Shown here piece by piece: positions 49,866-59,621 of a stretch of DNA of 64,000 bases. Position numbers and translations under genes: made by a program. The stretch lies in contig NC_067205.1 of the NCBI RefSeq assembly GCF_026262505.1, forward strand, positions 18,907,645 to 18,971,644, written 5' to 3'. The notes below the pieces were generated by a model, which searched no databases, was not told the origin of the DNA, and was given only the letters and a program-made list of their open reading frames with translations. Source of the DNA: Trichomonas vaginalis G3 (lineage: Eukaryota; Parabasalia; Trichomonadida; Trichomonadidae). The stretch's first letter is position 1. Each line of letters begins with the position of its first letter.

Positions 49866-50691
49866 TCATTCTTCCTCTTTGAAGTTATCGAAATATTCTG
49901 TTATTTTTTCCTTCAATAATGTTAAGTTTTCTTTGAATGTAAGTATTGTGCAACCTTTGATGTCATAGTGTGTTTGAGGAAGAGTATTTTTGACAATTTC
50001 CTTTATTTGCTCATTCGGTGTCATTGAAATCGGTAAGTTTTCACGATAGAACCAGTTTCTGTCAGATTTATATATTTTAGCTAAGTCATAAAAGCTCTTG
50101 TTGTTTCTTCTGACTAAATGCAACATAACCATATCTTTATCTTCTTCTTTCTCCAATTCTTCAGTATATATCATATACCTATAACTCTTTTCCTTTCCTT
50201 TTGGTACTGAACGTGGTATTCTTTCTGTATGCTTTTGTCTTTGGATTCAATGACTTCATCTTTTGCATGAAGTTTCTTTTCCATCTCTCCACGTTCTGCT
50301 TTATATAGTTCATCTAACATCATGAAAATATAACAAGCATAACGAGGTGAAGCCCATATTGCTACAGCGTTTACTAAAAGTCTATGAACATAATAACCTT
50401 TCAAACCAGGAGCCAAATTCTTGCGATTTTCATACGGAATCTCTTCTCTCGGTTTTCCGAGGAAGCAATTATATGAGGAAATTCTTCTAAAAGTTCTTTT
50501 GTCTGTTGGTTTTCAAACCAATGATATGATTGCTTTGTAGAACGAAGAGCATTCATTATACTTTGCATTTGGTACATGTCATCTTTGACTGAACGAATGA
50601 GACGTAACTGTTTGTTATACTGTATGTACTCGTATTCTTCATTTATAGCTTCATGGACTATAACTGTTGTTGTGTTCTCTAATGTTGACAT
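49866..50691 (-). pseudogene. KilA-N protein, element B copy, frameshifted twice
   Basis: The reading starts at ATG 50691 and shifts near 50465 and 50170-50330. The N-terminal half carries GYYVHRLLVNAVAIWASPRY; the C-terminal half ends in an EYFDNFKEEE tail. It is nearly the same protein as that at 27234-28039, much closer than the capsid or ATPase pairs of the two elements. Degenerate GC-rich hairpin sequence occurs at 50441-50464. Confidence 0.75.
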
Positions 50692-50780
50692 TACTGTCTT
50701 TACATACAAAATAAAAAAAATAAATAAAAATAAAACTAACTTTATTTTCTGACTTTCACAAAAGACCAAAAATAAACGCT

Positions 50781-51391
50781 TTACATGTATTTTTCAGCAA
50801 CTTCGTCAAATAATTTTATAGCTTTATCTATCTCATCTACTTCAAACGTTTCTTTACCTTTCGTGGGAGCACCATACATTTTCTCAAAAACTTCAAGCAG
50901 TTCTGTTTCAGCAGCTCTCATATCATTAACAAACACAACCTTGACTCTATTGACTGTACTGTCATATCTTTGAGTTATATTATATGTCCTTCCTATCTTA
51001 TATCTTTTTGTTTGAAGTCCTTCGGTTTCTGAACGATGTAAAGTAAGCCTTCACTGCAACGTTCCGTATCGAATGAACCATATGTTATGAAGTTATATCC
51101 AACAACTGGGTCTAACCATAACAAAACTATTGGTATAAGACTTTTGTCTATAAGATATGCTCTTGTTCCATGAAATGCTACTGATATCATAAGCTCAGGA
51201 TTTCTTGTCAAAATTTTCTGAGTTGAAGCATTTCTAACCCAGTCGTTTGTTTTCTTTCCAGATGGAGATATAATGTCTGACAAAGAATATTTGTTGTATT
51301 TCTTTGAGTATCTTACGTTTAAATCACCTATTCTAACCACTTTGGTGTCATTGTCTATCTTTCTAACTGTTTCAAACTCAATGTTTGTCAT
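50781..51391 (-). pseudogene. KilA-N-like plus T5orf172 protein, element B copy, one frameshift
   Basis: The reading starts at ATG 51391 (Met-Thr-Asn-Ile) and shifts near 51005-51015, at the GIY-YIG core; the rest of the domain then continues to 50781 and ends in VAEKYM. It matches the element A copy at 29304-29913 closely. The leader is of the accessory-block type. The C-terminal half preserved here shows what the element A copy lost. Confidence 0.75.
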
Positions 51392-51500
51392 TACTGTCTT
51401 TACATACAAAATAAAAAAATAAATAAAAATAAAATTAGCGTTATTTTTCTAACTAATGAAATTCATTATTTTTGTGCTGAATTCAATAAAAATGATTTTT

Positions 51501-51570
51501 AGGTGAAGAGGTGAGATCTCACCTTTTTTTCACCTAATTTTTCACCTCTTTTTTCACCTATTTTTTCACA
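51501..51570. repeat. GGTGA-type palindromic element
   Basis: Core with GGTGAAGAGGTGAGATCTCA and three further TCACC blocks, between two accessory genes. Confidence 0.85.
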
Positions 51571-52507
51571 AGCGTTTTACATGGTATATGTTGCGATGGT
51601 TCATGACTTTAAACAATTTCGTAGCTTCTATTTCTTCTGTCAGTATGTCAAAAGTTTTAACAATGTCGAAAGTTTCTTTATACTTCTTCTTGACATCAGA
51701 TAAAAGGAAATCATCAGCTGTTGGATAGTTTTTGTTCAGAAATGCTAACATATCCATTTTATCTTCTGCTGGTTTCTCTACTTCTTTCTTAAAGTCAACA
51801 TAGTCGTTTCTCATGCATTCTATCTCTTTGACGGAGTAGTTATATTTTCTCATTGCTGCTTTACATTTTGAACATTGCGGATTCATTTTTGCGTTATACA
51901 TTGAAATTTGACCTGCTAGAACAACTAAGGCGTCAATGGCTTTCTTTAAATCTGAAGTAGTTGGTTTTATCTGTCCATTCCATACTTTACCTCTTCTATC
52001 TTTATCTCTTATCTGCCACACACATTGAGCAGCTAATGAAACAAAGTTATCGTAAGTCTTAAACTCCTCTGATTTATATATGTCAGAAATGTTTTTATAA
52101 ACCATATCGCAATCTTTGTTCATAACTTTATGATTACAATGAAAACCAAGGAATTCATAATTTACTTTACGTATGAACTTCTTTATTTCTACTGAATCAG
52201 TTGGTTTCACTTCTATTTCATCGAATTCAGGAACAGTTAGTTTTTGCTGCTGAATTTCAGGTAATTTAGGCAAATGGTCAATAATATCCTGTATGTCATA
52301 AAGATACTGTTCATTGGTTTCATCTTTCACACTACAATCTAAATTACTTGTTAAAAGTTCTTGCTTTATCTTCTGGATTTCTGTTTCAAAAGTATATGAA
52401 GAAGGAATGAAGTTTTTCATCTCTACCAACATTGACGTAGGATTCATGACTAGCGAGTTTGGTGCTGTAGTTGCTTGAATTGTTGTTGTGCCGATTGTTG
52501 AAATCAT
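51566..52507 (-). CDS. Accessory unknown protein, intact 313-residue copy
   Basis: The protein has 313 residues from ATG 52507, uninterrupted. It is close to the element A copy (30211-31124) after the first ten residues. It has a helical region, HCNHK and CSKCKAA, possibly a small metal site, and ends YHVKRL. No known family is recognised. It is the best intact member of the accessory block and is flanked on both sides by palindromic elements. Confidence 0.72.
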   Translation of the reverse strand: MISTIGTTTIQATTAPNSLVMNPTSMLVEMKNFIPSSYTFETEIQKIKQELLTSNLDCSVKDETNEQYLYDIQDIIDHLPKLPEIQQQKLTVPEFDEIEVKPTDSVEIKKFIRKVNYEFLGFHCNHKVMNKDCDMVYKNISDIYKSEEFKTYDNFVSLAAQCVWQIRDKDRRGKVWNGQIKPTTSDLKKAIDALVVLAGQISMYNAKMNPQCSKCKAAMRKYNYSVKEIECMRNDYVDFKKEVEKPAEDKMDMLAFLNKNYPTADDFLLSDVKKKYKETFDIVKTFDILTEEIEATKLFKVMNHRNIYHVKRL

Positions 52508-52744
52508 ATCTTTTATACAAAATAAATAAAACTAACTTTATTTTTTCTATCTTAAGAAAATTCATGAAAATTCACGAGAAAGTAAAAGTAATCTGAGCCG
52601 CTAAGAGACGAGGGTGAAAATTCATGAGGTGAGATCTCACCCCTTCACCTAAAATATATTTTTGGTGTAAATTTATGACAAAAATAAATGGTACCATTAA
52701 TAATACATGACTGTTCTCATTCATGTCTGATCTACATCTAATGA
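52508..52744. repeat. Spacer with a short palindromic element
   Basis: An inverted GGTGA-type palindromic element with core 52626-52650 (GGTGAGATCTCACC) is followed by CTAAAATATATTTTTGGTGT. Nothing else was seen. Confidence 0.7.
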
Positions 52745-53841
52745 AAAAGTTTAGAAGAATTTTCTTATTCTTTCTGGCTTATTTTTGTCTTTCCAGTACT
52801 CCCGCTCTAATGGTCCCAGATGTGTTGGCTTTGACTCTCTCAAGTTCTTAGATGGTATAACATCTTCAACGCCTCCTTCATATCTTACTTTATAAGTGTC
52901 ATCGTTTATGTTGTAGCCAAAGTATTTCAATAACCACTCCTCGCTTTTGCTTCGTCAATGGTTTCAGCAAGTTTGCCATTACTACTTTCGACTAATTTGT
53001 GACGAGGGTAAAACGCAATAGAGTCGTCAGCCAGCTTTTATAAGATATCCATTACCTTGCGTAGAGTCTACGATATAATAGTTTCTACTTAAACCTTAAA
53101 CGTTTCTTTGTCAACGGTTTGTCGTCAAGAACTACACGAACTTTTGTACCAGGAATGAGGGTAAAATTGTGTTGAATTTCTGATATTTTGTGTTTGGCTT
53201 CGTTTCTTTTGTATATACTTTTCTTCTTGTTGTTGTGTCATTGAATTTGGTGTATGTCCTGTTGTAAAATGTGTTGAGGAATTATATACTTCGAGAAAAT
53301 GTTTCATTGTTTCTTCAGTAAAGTCTCGCTCTTGGTTTAAATTCTGAGCGTTCTTATGAAGCGGTTTATGATGCCGAGTATGTTATGGTTATGGTCTTCA
53401 GTGTGTAGTGAGTTATGTTATGCTTAATGAGAAAATCTGTGATTTCATTGCTGAGGTATGCACTGTCTTGGTCTGATGTTAAAGTATTGGGCTATGTTTC
53501 TGCTACAAACTTTTGTAAAACTCTTAACACTTCACGAGTTCCTTTATTCCTCATTGGATATGCATATGCTTTGCGAGTGTTAACATTAATGAAGATGAGG
53601 AATGGGTTATGTCCTCCTTTTCTGCTTTGAATGAGAGTGTCAAATTGGTATGCGTCAGGAGTGTTGGAGTAAATTGGTAAAAAGTAGTCGTAAGGGTTTA
53701 TTTTTGTTTGATGTACAACATTTTTGTTCAAAGAACCTTTTCACTTCAGCTCTGTTAGTAAATCCCCAAACTCTTTGCAGCTTCATTGAACTTCTTAAAT
53801 GACCTCCATGGATGTTGTTCGAATACTTCTTTCAAGCTCAT
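52745..53841 (-). pseudogene. Integrase remnant, many frameshifts
   Basis: ATG 53841 begins a short intact piece; then frames 53492-53731 and 53125-53307 hold parts. Visible pieces in order are YQFDTLIQ (first Asp), LTSDQDSAYL (second Asp, near 53470) and HNILGIINRFIRTLR (near 53365). In the last, the usual catalytic Glu position is Asn. A C-terminal part follows, with DDTYKVRYEGG as an SH3/chromo-like strand. The region around 52750-53100 carries only fragments. It is a dead integrase gene; its end is approximate. Confidence 0.7.
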
Positions 53842-53891
53842 TTATGTAAAGTTAAAGATTTTATTCTAGGCTCAAGCGCGTTCATTGAACT

Positions 53892-56625
53892 CTAATACCA
53901 TGCGAATACAGTCACAAATGGTGGCATATAATCTGCACCCGAGCCTGTTGGATTTGTTGTGAAAGTGTGTGAATGATTTCCTCCTGGTTCAGTTGGTCGA
54001 AAAGTCTTTTTTGCTGCATTGTTATAGATGGAGATAAAACGTCATTGCCAGCTTCATACTCTGAGTTGTATAATGGGTGGTCTCTTAATGAGTGGCTATG
54101 GTCGCCAGAAAAGTTTGTAGTTCCTGTATGAGTGTGCGGTGGAAGGTTTGCTTTCAGTAATTTCTTCGAACCTCCTGTTTGCTTTGAATATCTAGCACAG
54201 TATAAGAATTTATCTACAATCTGTTCCCACGTACCGAAAACCCAGAACTGTTGCTGGATTTGTTGAGTTCATTGACGTATAAATAGAACCTATAGGATAT
54301 AATGTTGAAGTATTTCTGTCTTTAATGTTTGAAGCTCTGTTTTGTCTGCTTTCTTATCTAACATTGCTGGTAGTTCATATGCTTCAAAGTTTCTGGCATG
54401 ATCTTCAATATTCCTGCAACTCTTATCTAAATTGTTAAGAGTATCTTTTACGCTTGTACTTGGATTTTCTAATGGTGCACTTGAACCAAGGTCAAAGTTC
54501 AATATTATGTCGTCTGCTCTAACAGTATAGTGAAGGATTCATGTGTATGGTTCTTGTAGGCTTTACTGTCTAATGTAGCTTGAAGTTCATTTATATCGGA
54601 GATGTTGTGTTTATGAGATTTCAAAACTTTGTTCATTGCTTCGAGTTCAACTTTGTCAGCTTTACTTTTAATAGCATCTTCAAACGTTATTTTTGCCTTA
54701 ACTCTCAAAGTAAATCTTGGTTCAACTAATACACCGTTAACATTGAAAGTAGAGGCATAAATTTCACCGGTATAAACCAAATGCTTCTGGTGCTTTAGCT
54801 ACATCATACTGTACAGTACAGCTTATGTCATAACCTTTAGCACGAATGTATTTATATCTTCTTTCATTAACATTTTTTGTCTTCGCTTCATCACTTCGTG
54901 TTAAATATCCATGGTAGTCCGTTATAATCTGTTCGTCTGAAGTTATATAATGAACGTGGTTCTTGACTTTATCACTCAGAGCTAAAAGCTCATTTTTGTC
55001 TGCTTTTTCGGCTAATTTCTCATTAACATCATTCACTTCTAATTCAACTCTTCCGCCAGAACTCTTATTATCATTAATCTTTTTCATTAATTCCGTAATT
55101 ACATCATAAAGACTATATTCTGTTTTCGGTTTTGTAAATAATGAGTCAAAATTTCTTTTCATCATTACATCGCTGACATTAATGATATCAGCAATCCTTT
55201 TTCATTTATTCTCTTCATTAGTTCTGCAATAATGACGAATATATAATCTGTTAATTTATTCTCTTCATCGAGGGTTATAGAATGTTTTGAAATTGAATCA
55301 TTAACTCCTCTAAATAAATCAATAACTTCAGGATACACGTTTTTAATGTCTCGAATAACCCGACCAGTATCCTGTTGTTCATGTTCTTCGTTCCCGTCGT
55401 TACGTGGTTTTATATCTCTAACCATCATCAACGCAGCCATAACCGGAGGGTTTGTTGCTATCTGTTCGAAAATCCGTCCGTTATGTACGGTATATCTAAA
55501 TAATTTCTTTGTGTTTGTTAAAACATTTGAAACAAGTCTTTTAAAACCATCTACAAAATTTCCTGTTTCACCTAATGTTCTTGCAGCATTTACAAGCTCA
55601 CCCATGCCCGCTTTTGACCCCAAAAACGTCCATATTGCATTTATTTCACTCTGTATAGTTGTCCATTCAGCAAAATTAATTCCTGCATTCGCTAAGCTGA
55701 AAATGAAATTCAGTGGATCGAACTTAATTCCACCTTCTTTTTCAATTTCAACGAACTCACTAACATGAGATTTTAAATATTCTTTCGTTAAAATTGTTTT
55801 CCCTGATGTTATGTCATTAACGAAACTATCACCGTCAAAAGTTAACGAATTCAATTTCGTCGTTGATGCTTTTATTTCATACACCGCTTTATCGATAGTT
55901 TTTGGCTCACCTTCTTTAGAAGCATATGAAACATTAATGAATGAATTATATGCATTCGTGAATGAGTTAAAATCAATGATTTTCATTAATGACGCCTTTA
56001 ATGATTCATTTACTGTCGAATCCCTTAAAGCAATTAATGAACTGTCATTTATGAAAGGTACACTGCAAACCGTCGAGTTTGGATCAAATCCTGTAGTTGG
56101 TGCAGGAATATTAATGATATAAGTCATTAAATCATTAAGTGACGTAAATAATGTTGTCGTTTTTGATTTAATTTCTTTAGCATCTGTTATATATGGTAAT
56201 TTCATTTCTGTAGTTTCTGAATTAAAGATATTCGCTAAAATGTTTTGTAAACTGTTTTGAACAGCTGTGTAAACCGTTGAATCCGGAACTCTTACGATTT
56301 CACCGTCCTTAATAAAAGGCATTGCACATGGTGTAGTGCTTGGATCGAATCTTTTTGGGTTATGATTCAACATATATTCTAATGCTTCATAAACAGACCT
56401 ATATACGGTTGTATTATCTTTTTCAATAATTTCACCGTCCTTTATAAATGGCATAGTACATGGAGTTAAAATAGGGTCAAACTTTTCATAGTCCTTCCAT
56501 GTTATGTATTTCTCAGTATTTCCATCAGTGATAACAATATATTTGTCAGTAAGTGTGAGAGAGTATTGACCAAAATATAAACGTTTAGCTCTGTCAGCTT
56601 CATACGCATATGCAGCTATACTCAT
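53892..56625 (-). pseudogene. Long fibre protein with repeat shaft, frameshifted
   Basis: The reading starts at ATG 56625. The first 486 residues are intact and contain four repeats with PFIKDG(E) and TVY(R/T) blocks (FDPSTTPCAMPFIKDG...), a shaft not found in element A. They end near 55165; frames 54764-55165, 54505-54780 and 54290-54502 continue with KADK(V/N)EL-type fibre repeats. The last part (53892-54290) encodes the collar end, with GSIYTSMNST and His-rich strands, ending FAWY. It resembles the element A fibre at 36198 but is about twice as long. Likely function is host-cell attachment. Confidence 0.75.
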
Positions 56626-56642
56626 ATTTTAATGAGAATAAA

Positions 56643-57419
56643 ATGTTGTTCTATTTGCAAAGTACAGACCCAAACGAATACGGGACAGTAAAGCTACAAA
56701 CAAACTTAGGTCTACAGAATGAGGCGCTTGCATTCAGAATGGTTGACTTCAATACTATCGCTTCATTCGTTATAACAGATGAAACAGATTTCATGGAGCT
56801 TGAAATAGATGGAAAGAAGCACGAAATAAGATTTCACAATAATGTAGAATATAAGATGGAAACATTAGCTGGAGTGTTAAATGCTCTCATAAGTACTACA
56901 ATAAACAAGGATAACGGAGAAAACTTAATGAATGTTAAACTTATTGCAGGAGTTTTGAAGTTCAGTTATGCGAAAGAGTTTAAGATACCAAGAATGAGTC
57001 ATAGAGTACAACTTCTTTTGGGAGCATACCATATGACATTTCCTTTGAAAAGTGTTGACAAAACGATTGAGATGAAATCTGTTCCATACGTATGTTATGG
57101 TAATTGTTTGTACATTGAGTCTAAAATAGCTAATGTCACAGGCATTTCAGGAGTTAATAGTAAAGGTTCAGTAGAATATAAATCCTTCTGTTATGCAGTC
57201 AATTCAATGTTCATTCCAAACGTTCCTGTCATAGCAACTCATTTAGGTAAATGGGTTCGCATTAGTCCTCATAATTTGAAAGACATGCAATTCAGACTTG
57301 TTGACTTTCAAGGAGAGCCTGTAGAACTGAAGGCACCAGTGCGAATGACTGTTGAAGTTGACTTTTTAGAAAATATTAAATGCAACAGCTTACAAGAGAA
57401 CTCAGAGCTAAAAATATAA
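56643..57419 (+). CDS. Putative penton/minor capsid protein, element B
   Basis: The protein has 258 residues from ATG 56643, with a TTTTAATGAGAATAAA leader shared with the fibre start on the other strand. It is beta-rich throughout, with FRLVDFQGEPVELKAPVRM near its end, parallel to the element A protein at 22614. It lacks that protein's Gln-rich tail. Position beside the CCG-motif gene is the same in both elements. Assignment is by position and local similarity. Confidence 0.6.
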   Translation: MLFYLQSTDPNEYGTVKLQTNLGLQNEALAFRMVDFNTIASFVITDETDFMELEIDGKKHEIRFHNNVEYKMETLAGVLNALISTTINKDNGENLMNVKLIAGVLKFSYAKEFKIPRMSHRVQLLLGAYHMTFPLKSVDKTIEMKSVPYVCYGNCLYIESKIANVTGISGVNSKGSVEYKSFCYAVNSMFIPNVPVIATHLGKWVRISPHNLKDMQFRLVDFQGEPVELKAPVRMTVEVDFLENIKCNSLQENSELKI

Positions 57420-57622
57420 AGTATGAATGTTATGTATTAGGTCATGAACTTTGGTTGTTGCTGTTTGATGAAACAAATGAATTAGTTATGTCAGTCAAGA
57501 GAACAGAAAAATATTGTGTTAGTGAAAACTGCACCAAGTCAATAAGATTAGGTTTGCATTATGAAGATGAGTTCGATACTGTTGAAGAAGTTTTGGATAG
57601 ATATTACAAATTGCTAACTTGA
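57380..57622 (+). CDS. Small hypothetical protein, overlapping the penton end
   Basis: The protein has 80 residues from ATG 57380, overlapping the penton gene by 40 bp in another phase. It is alpha/beta with ELWLLLFDETNELVMSVK. Overlap with downstream translation from an internal ATG suggests coupled expression. Family unknown. Confidence 0.55.
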   Translation: MQQLTRELRAKNIKYECYVLGHELWLLLFDETNELVMSVKRTEKYCVSENCTKSIRLGLHYEDEFDTVEEVLDRYYKLLT

Positions 57623-57640
57623 AATTTTTTTTTGACTGAC

Positions 57641-57673
57641 GGCGCAAAGCGCCAAGATGGGCTCAAAGAGCCC
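57641..57673. terminator. Two adjacent GC-rich hairpins between convergent genes
   Basis: GGCGC-AAA-GCGCC (57641-57653) and GGGCTC-AAA-GAGCCC (57659-57673) lie between convergent stops at 57622 and 57685. Intrinsic-terminator-like hairpins in AT-rich DNA could end or insulate both transcripts. The structure is seen; the function is inference. Confidence 0.5.
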
Positions 57674-57684
57674 TCCTGACTGCT

Positions 57685-58299
57685 TTAATTTACTAAAACA
57701 TATTTCAAACAAAGTTTATATTCTGTTGAAAGTTTTGTATATTCGTTCGAATATTTATACTTAAACTCAACTCCTGTAGTTCCTGGTGTTTCAATGATGC
57801 GGATGTTACCTATTTTCATGAATGGTGGCGTTTGACCACAGCATTCGATTTCAGGGTCGAGATAGTCAATGACACATTGTTTCCCTGTTATTCGTGATAT
57901 AACATTTTCAAGGTCCTCCTTTGTTAGAATTATTTGGTTCTTGCTTATAAGATTTGTCAAAAGCTTCTTATCGTCTTTGAGTAAAATTGTTTGGTATAAC
58001 TGAAGAAGGTAATGGTCTACGTTATCTGAAGGATTTGTTTGAACATTTGTGTAAGGGTTGTCGTTGGCTTCTCTTGAAAGAATTTGGTCCAGTGGTGGAT
58101 ACTCTAACTTAACATCTGATGTAGCGTTAGCGTTTGAAGCTGTGTTTAAATTCACCGACTTAAGTTCTGGTTCTTTTTCTTTCAAACACTCTGAACTATA
58201 GTTCTTTATGACAATATTGTTTGTCGTTCGTGAGTCAACATTTGATGTTGGTTCAATTGGAACATTAACGGCACCAGCTAAGATGGATTTGCTTCTCAT
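57685..58299 (-). CDS. CCG-motif protein, cognate of 22028-22609
   Basis: The protein has 204 residues from ATG 58299, with leader GTTTTTATTCTATATGAA. The N-terminal 100 residues are Asn/Thr/Ser-rich and probably disordered. A helix, LDPEIECCGQTPPF and the following strands match the C-terminal domain of the element A protein. It is on the minus strand, next to the penton gene. Its conserved Cys-Cys-Gly with surrounding acid residues may be a functional site. Confidence 0.68.
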   Translation of the reverse strand: MRSKSILAGAVNVPIEPTSNVDSRTTNNIVIKNYSSECLKEKEPELKSVNLNTASNANATSDVKLEYPPLDQILSREANDNPYTNVQTNPSDNVDHYLLQLYQTILLKDDKKLLTNLISKNQIILTKEDLENVISRITGKQCVIDYLDPEIECCGQTPPFMKIGNIRIIETPGTTGVEFKYKYSNEYTKLSTEYKLCLKYVLVN

Positions 58300-58333
58300 T
58301 TCATATAGAATAAAAACCTTTTATATGTATGAA

Positions 58334-58726
58334 ATGAACAATATACTCGACAAGGGTTTGAATGTAAAGCTAACGAATGAAAATATTGTTGAATTCACTG
58401 AGACAGGAGCTGTGTATAAAGATGTAGAACTACTGAACAAAAGAGCAAAGGGAAGAAGCAGGAACATGAACAAAGGGTGGAAGCCTATAAAAATTTATGT
58501 CAATGATGGCTCAGGAGGTTCAAACATAAAGTATGCAGAAAGTTATAGAGTTTATGCTCTCAAAGGTGAAAAGCCTTCATTTAAGAACAGCTATTCTAAC
58601 GCATATCCTCAAAAGCTAACGGATGGGGAAGTGGATGATATGAATGACAGCAAAAATATTAACAGAAATGGCGACAGAGATGCATGGAATTTGTTTACCA
58701 TCAGTCAATTGAAGGTTAAACTTTAA
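58334..58726 (+). CDS. Hypothetical protein
   Basis: The protein has 130 residues from ATG 58334; the earlier in-frame start lies inside the neighbour's promoter. The middle is basic (KRAKGRSRNMNKGWK), and there is a Gly/Ser/Asn-rich section. I do not recognise it. Its stop overlaps the ATPase stop on the other strand by two bases. Confidence 0.55.
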   Translation: MNNILDKGLNVKLTNENIVEFTETGAVYKDVELLNKRAKGRSRNMNKGWKPIKIYVNDGSGGSNIKYAESYRVYALKGEKPSFKNSYSNAYPQKLTDGEVDDMNDSKNINRNGDRDAWNLFTISQLKVKL

Positions 58727-59605
58727 AACAATGTTGGTCGTTCCCATGGAATATTTTTGACTTTAATGGTATTAGTCATGATATGAATCTCAAGGTATGA
58801 ACGAGGAGAGATGAGAGACTTATATGCTTCCCAAATTTCTTCAAAAGGTAATGTTATACCTGACTTTTCCAAATGAGTTCAATGTCATAGCGTGAGAAAC
58901 CTTGAAAGATAACGAAGTCAGTTATGAGACGTTTTATGTTTAAAGCTAAAAACCTCCATGTTTGCATAAGTATTGCTACAGTTAAGTGGTAATGTCTGAC
59001 TTTTAGTAATGATGTTAGCTAATGGTGAGTCTGGTTTTGACACTAAACCTTTTCCGCGAAGTCGTCACAAACAATAAAGTGTTTGATGGATATTTTTTGA
59101 AGGGTATTTGAAAGTTTTGACAGAATGTATTTGTAAGTCGTTTCATATCGTAAACTCCTGAGTACTGACGTAAGTGGTGTTTGTTAATAATTCTTTCCAT
59201 CTCCTCAGAAGTCTTTTGCATTCCTGACTGTATAAATTCAACGATGGCATAATATTTCCTCTTACGTCGAATGTAACGTTGAAGAAATTCAATGAGTTCA
59301 CTGTCTGGAACTTTAACGACAGAGGCTTGAACTTTTGACATAAATGTTTTCGCTGTTGAGTCCATAGAGTCTGAAGTTGCTGATATAATGATTTGGTCAT
59401 AATATGAGTCATTTCCTAAACGTTCTGTTATAAGAATATGACGAATGAGGTTAAATGTCTTACCTGAACCCATCTTTCCACAATAGAAATACACACCATT
59501 TGAACAGAACTCATAGTCCTTGCTGAAAGGAAGAATGAGAGAAGAGTTAAGTTTGTCTGTAGTTTCATTCATGTCTTCATCTACGTCATGTATTAAATGC
59601 TTCAT
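58723..59605 (-). pseudogene. DNA-packaging ATPase, element B copy, frameshifted
   Basis: The reading starts at ATG 59605. Walker A CGKMGSGKT lies near 59465; DSELIEFLQRYIRR and the helical linker match the element A ATPase. A base shift near 59060-59080 breaks the Walker B region. Another phase then continues with FQGFSRYDIELIW and ends in VKNIPWERPTLF. It is the same packaging enzyme as 25920-26795, decayed or mis-sequenced. Confidence 0.78.
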
Positions 59606-59621
59606 TTTATCTCCATTAAAA

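Noticed and set aside
53415-53630. A 71-codon plus-strand frame
   Set aside because: It is antisense to integrase fragments with recognisable catalytic segments.
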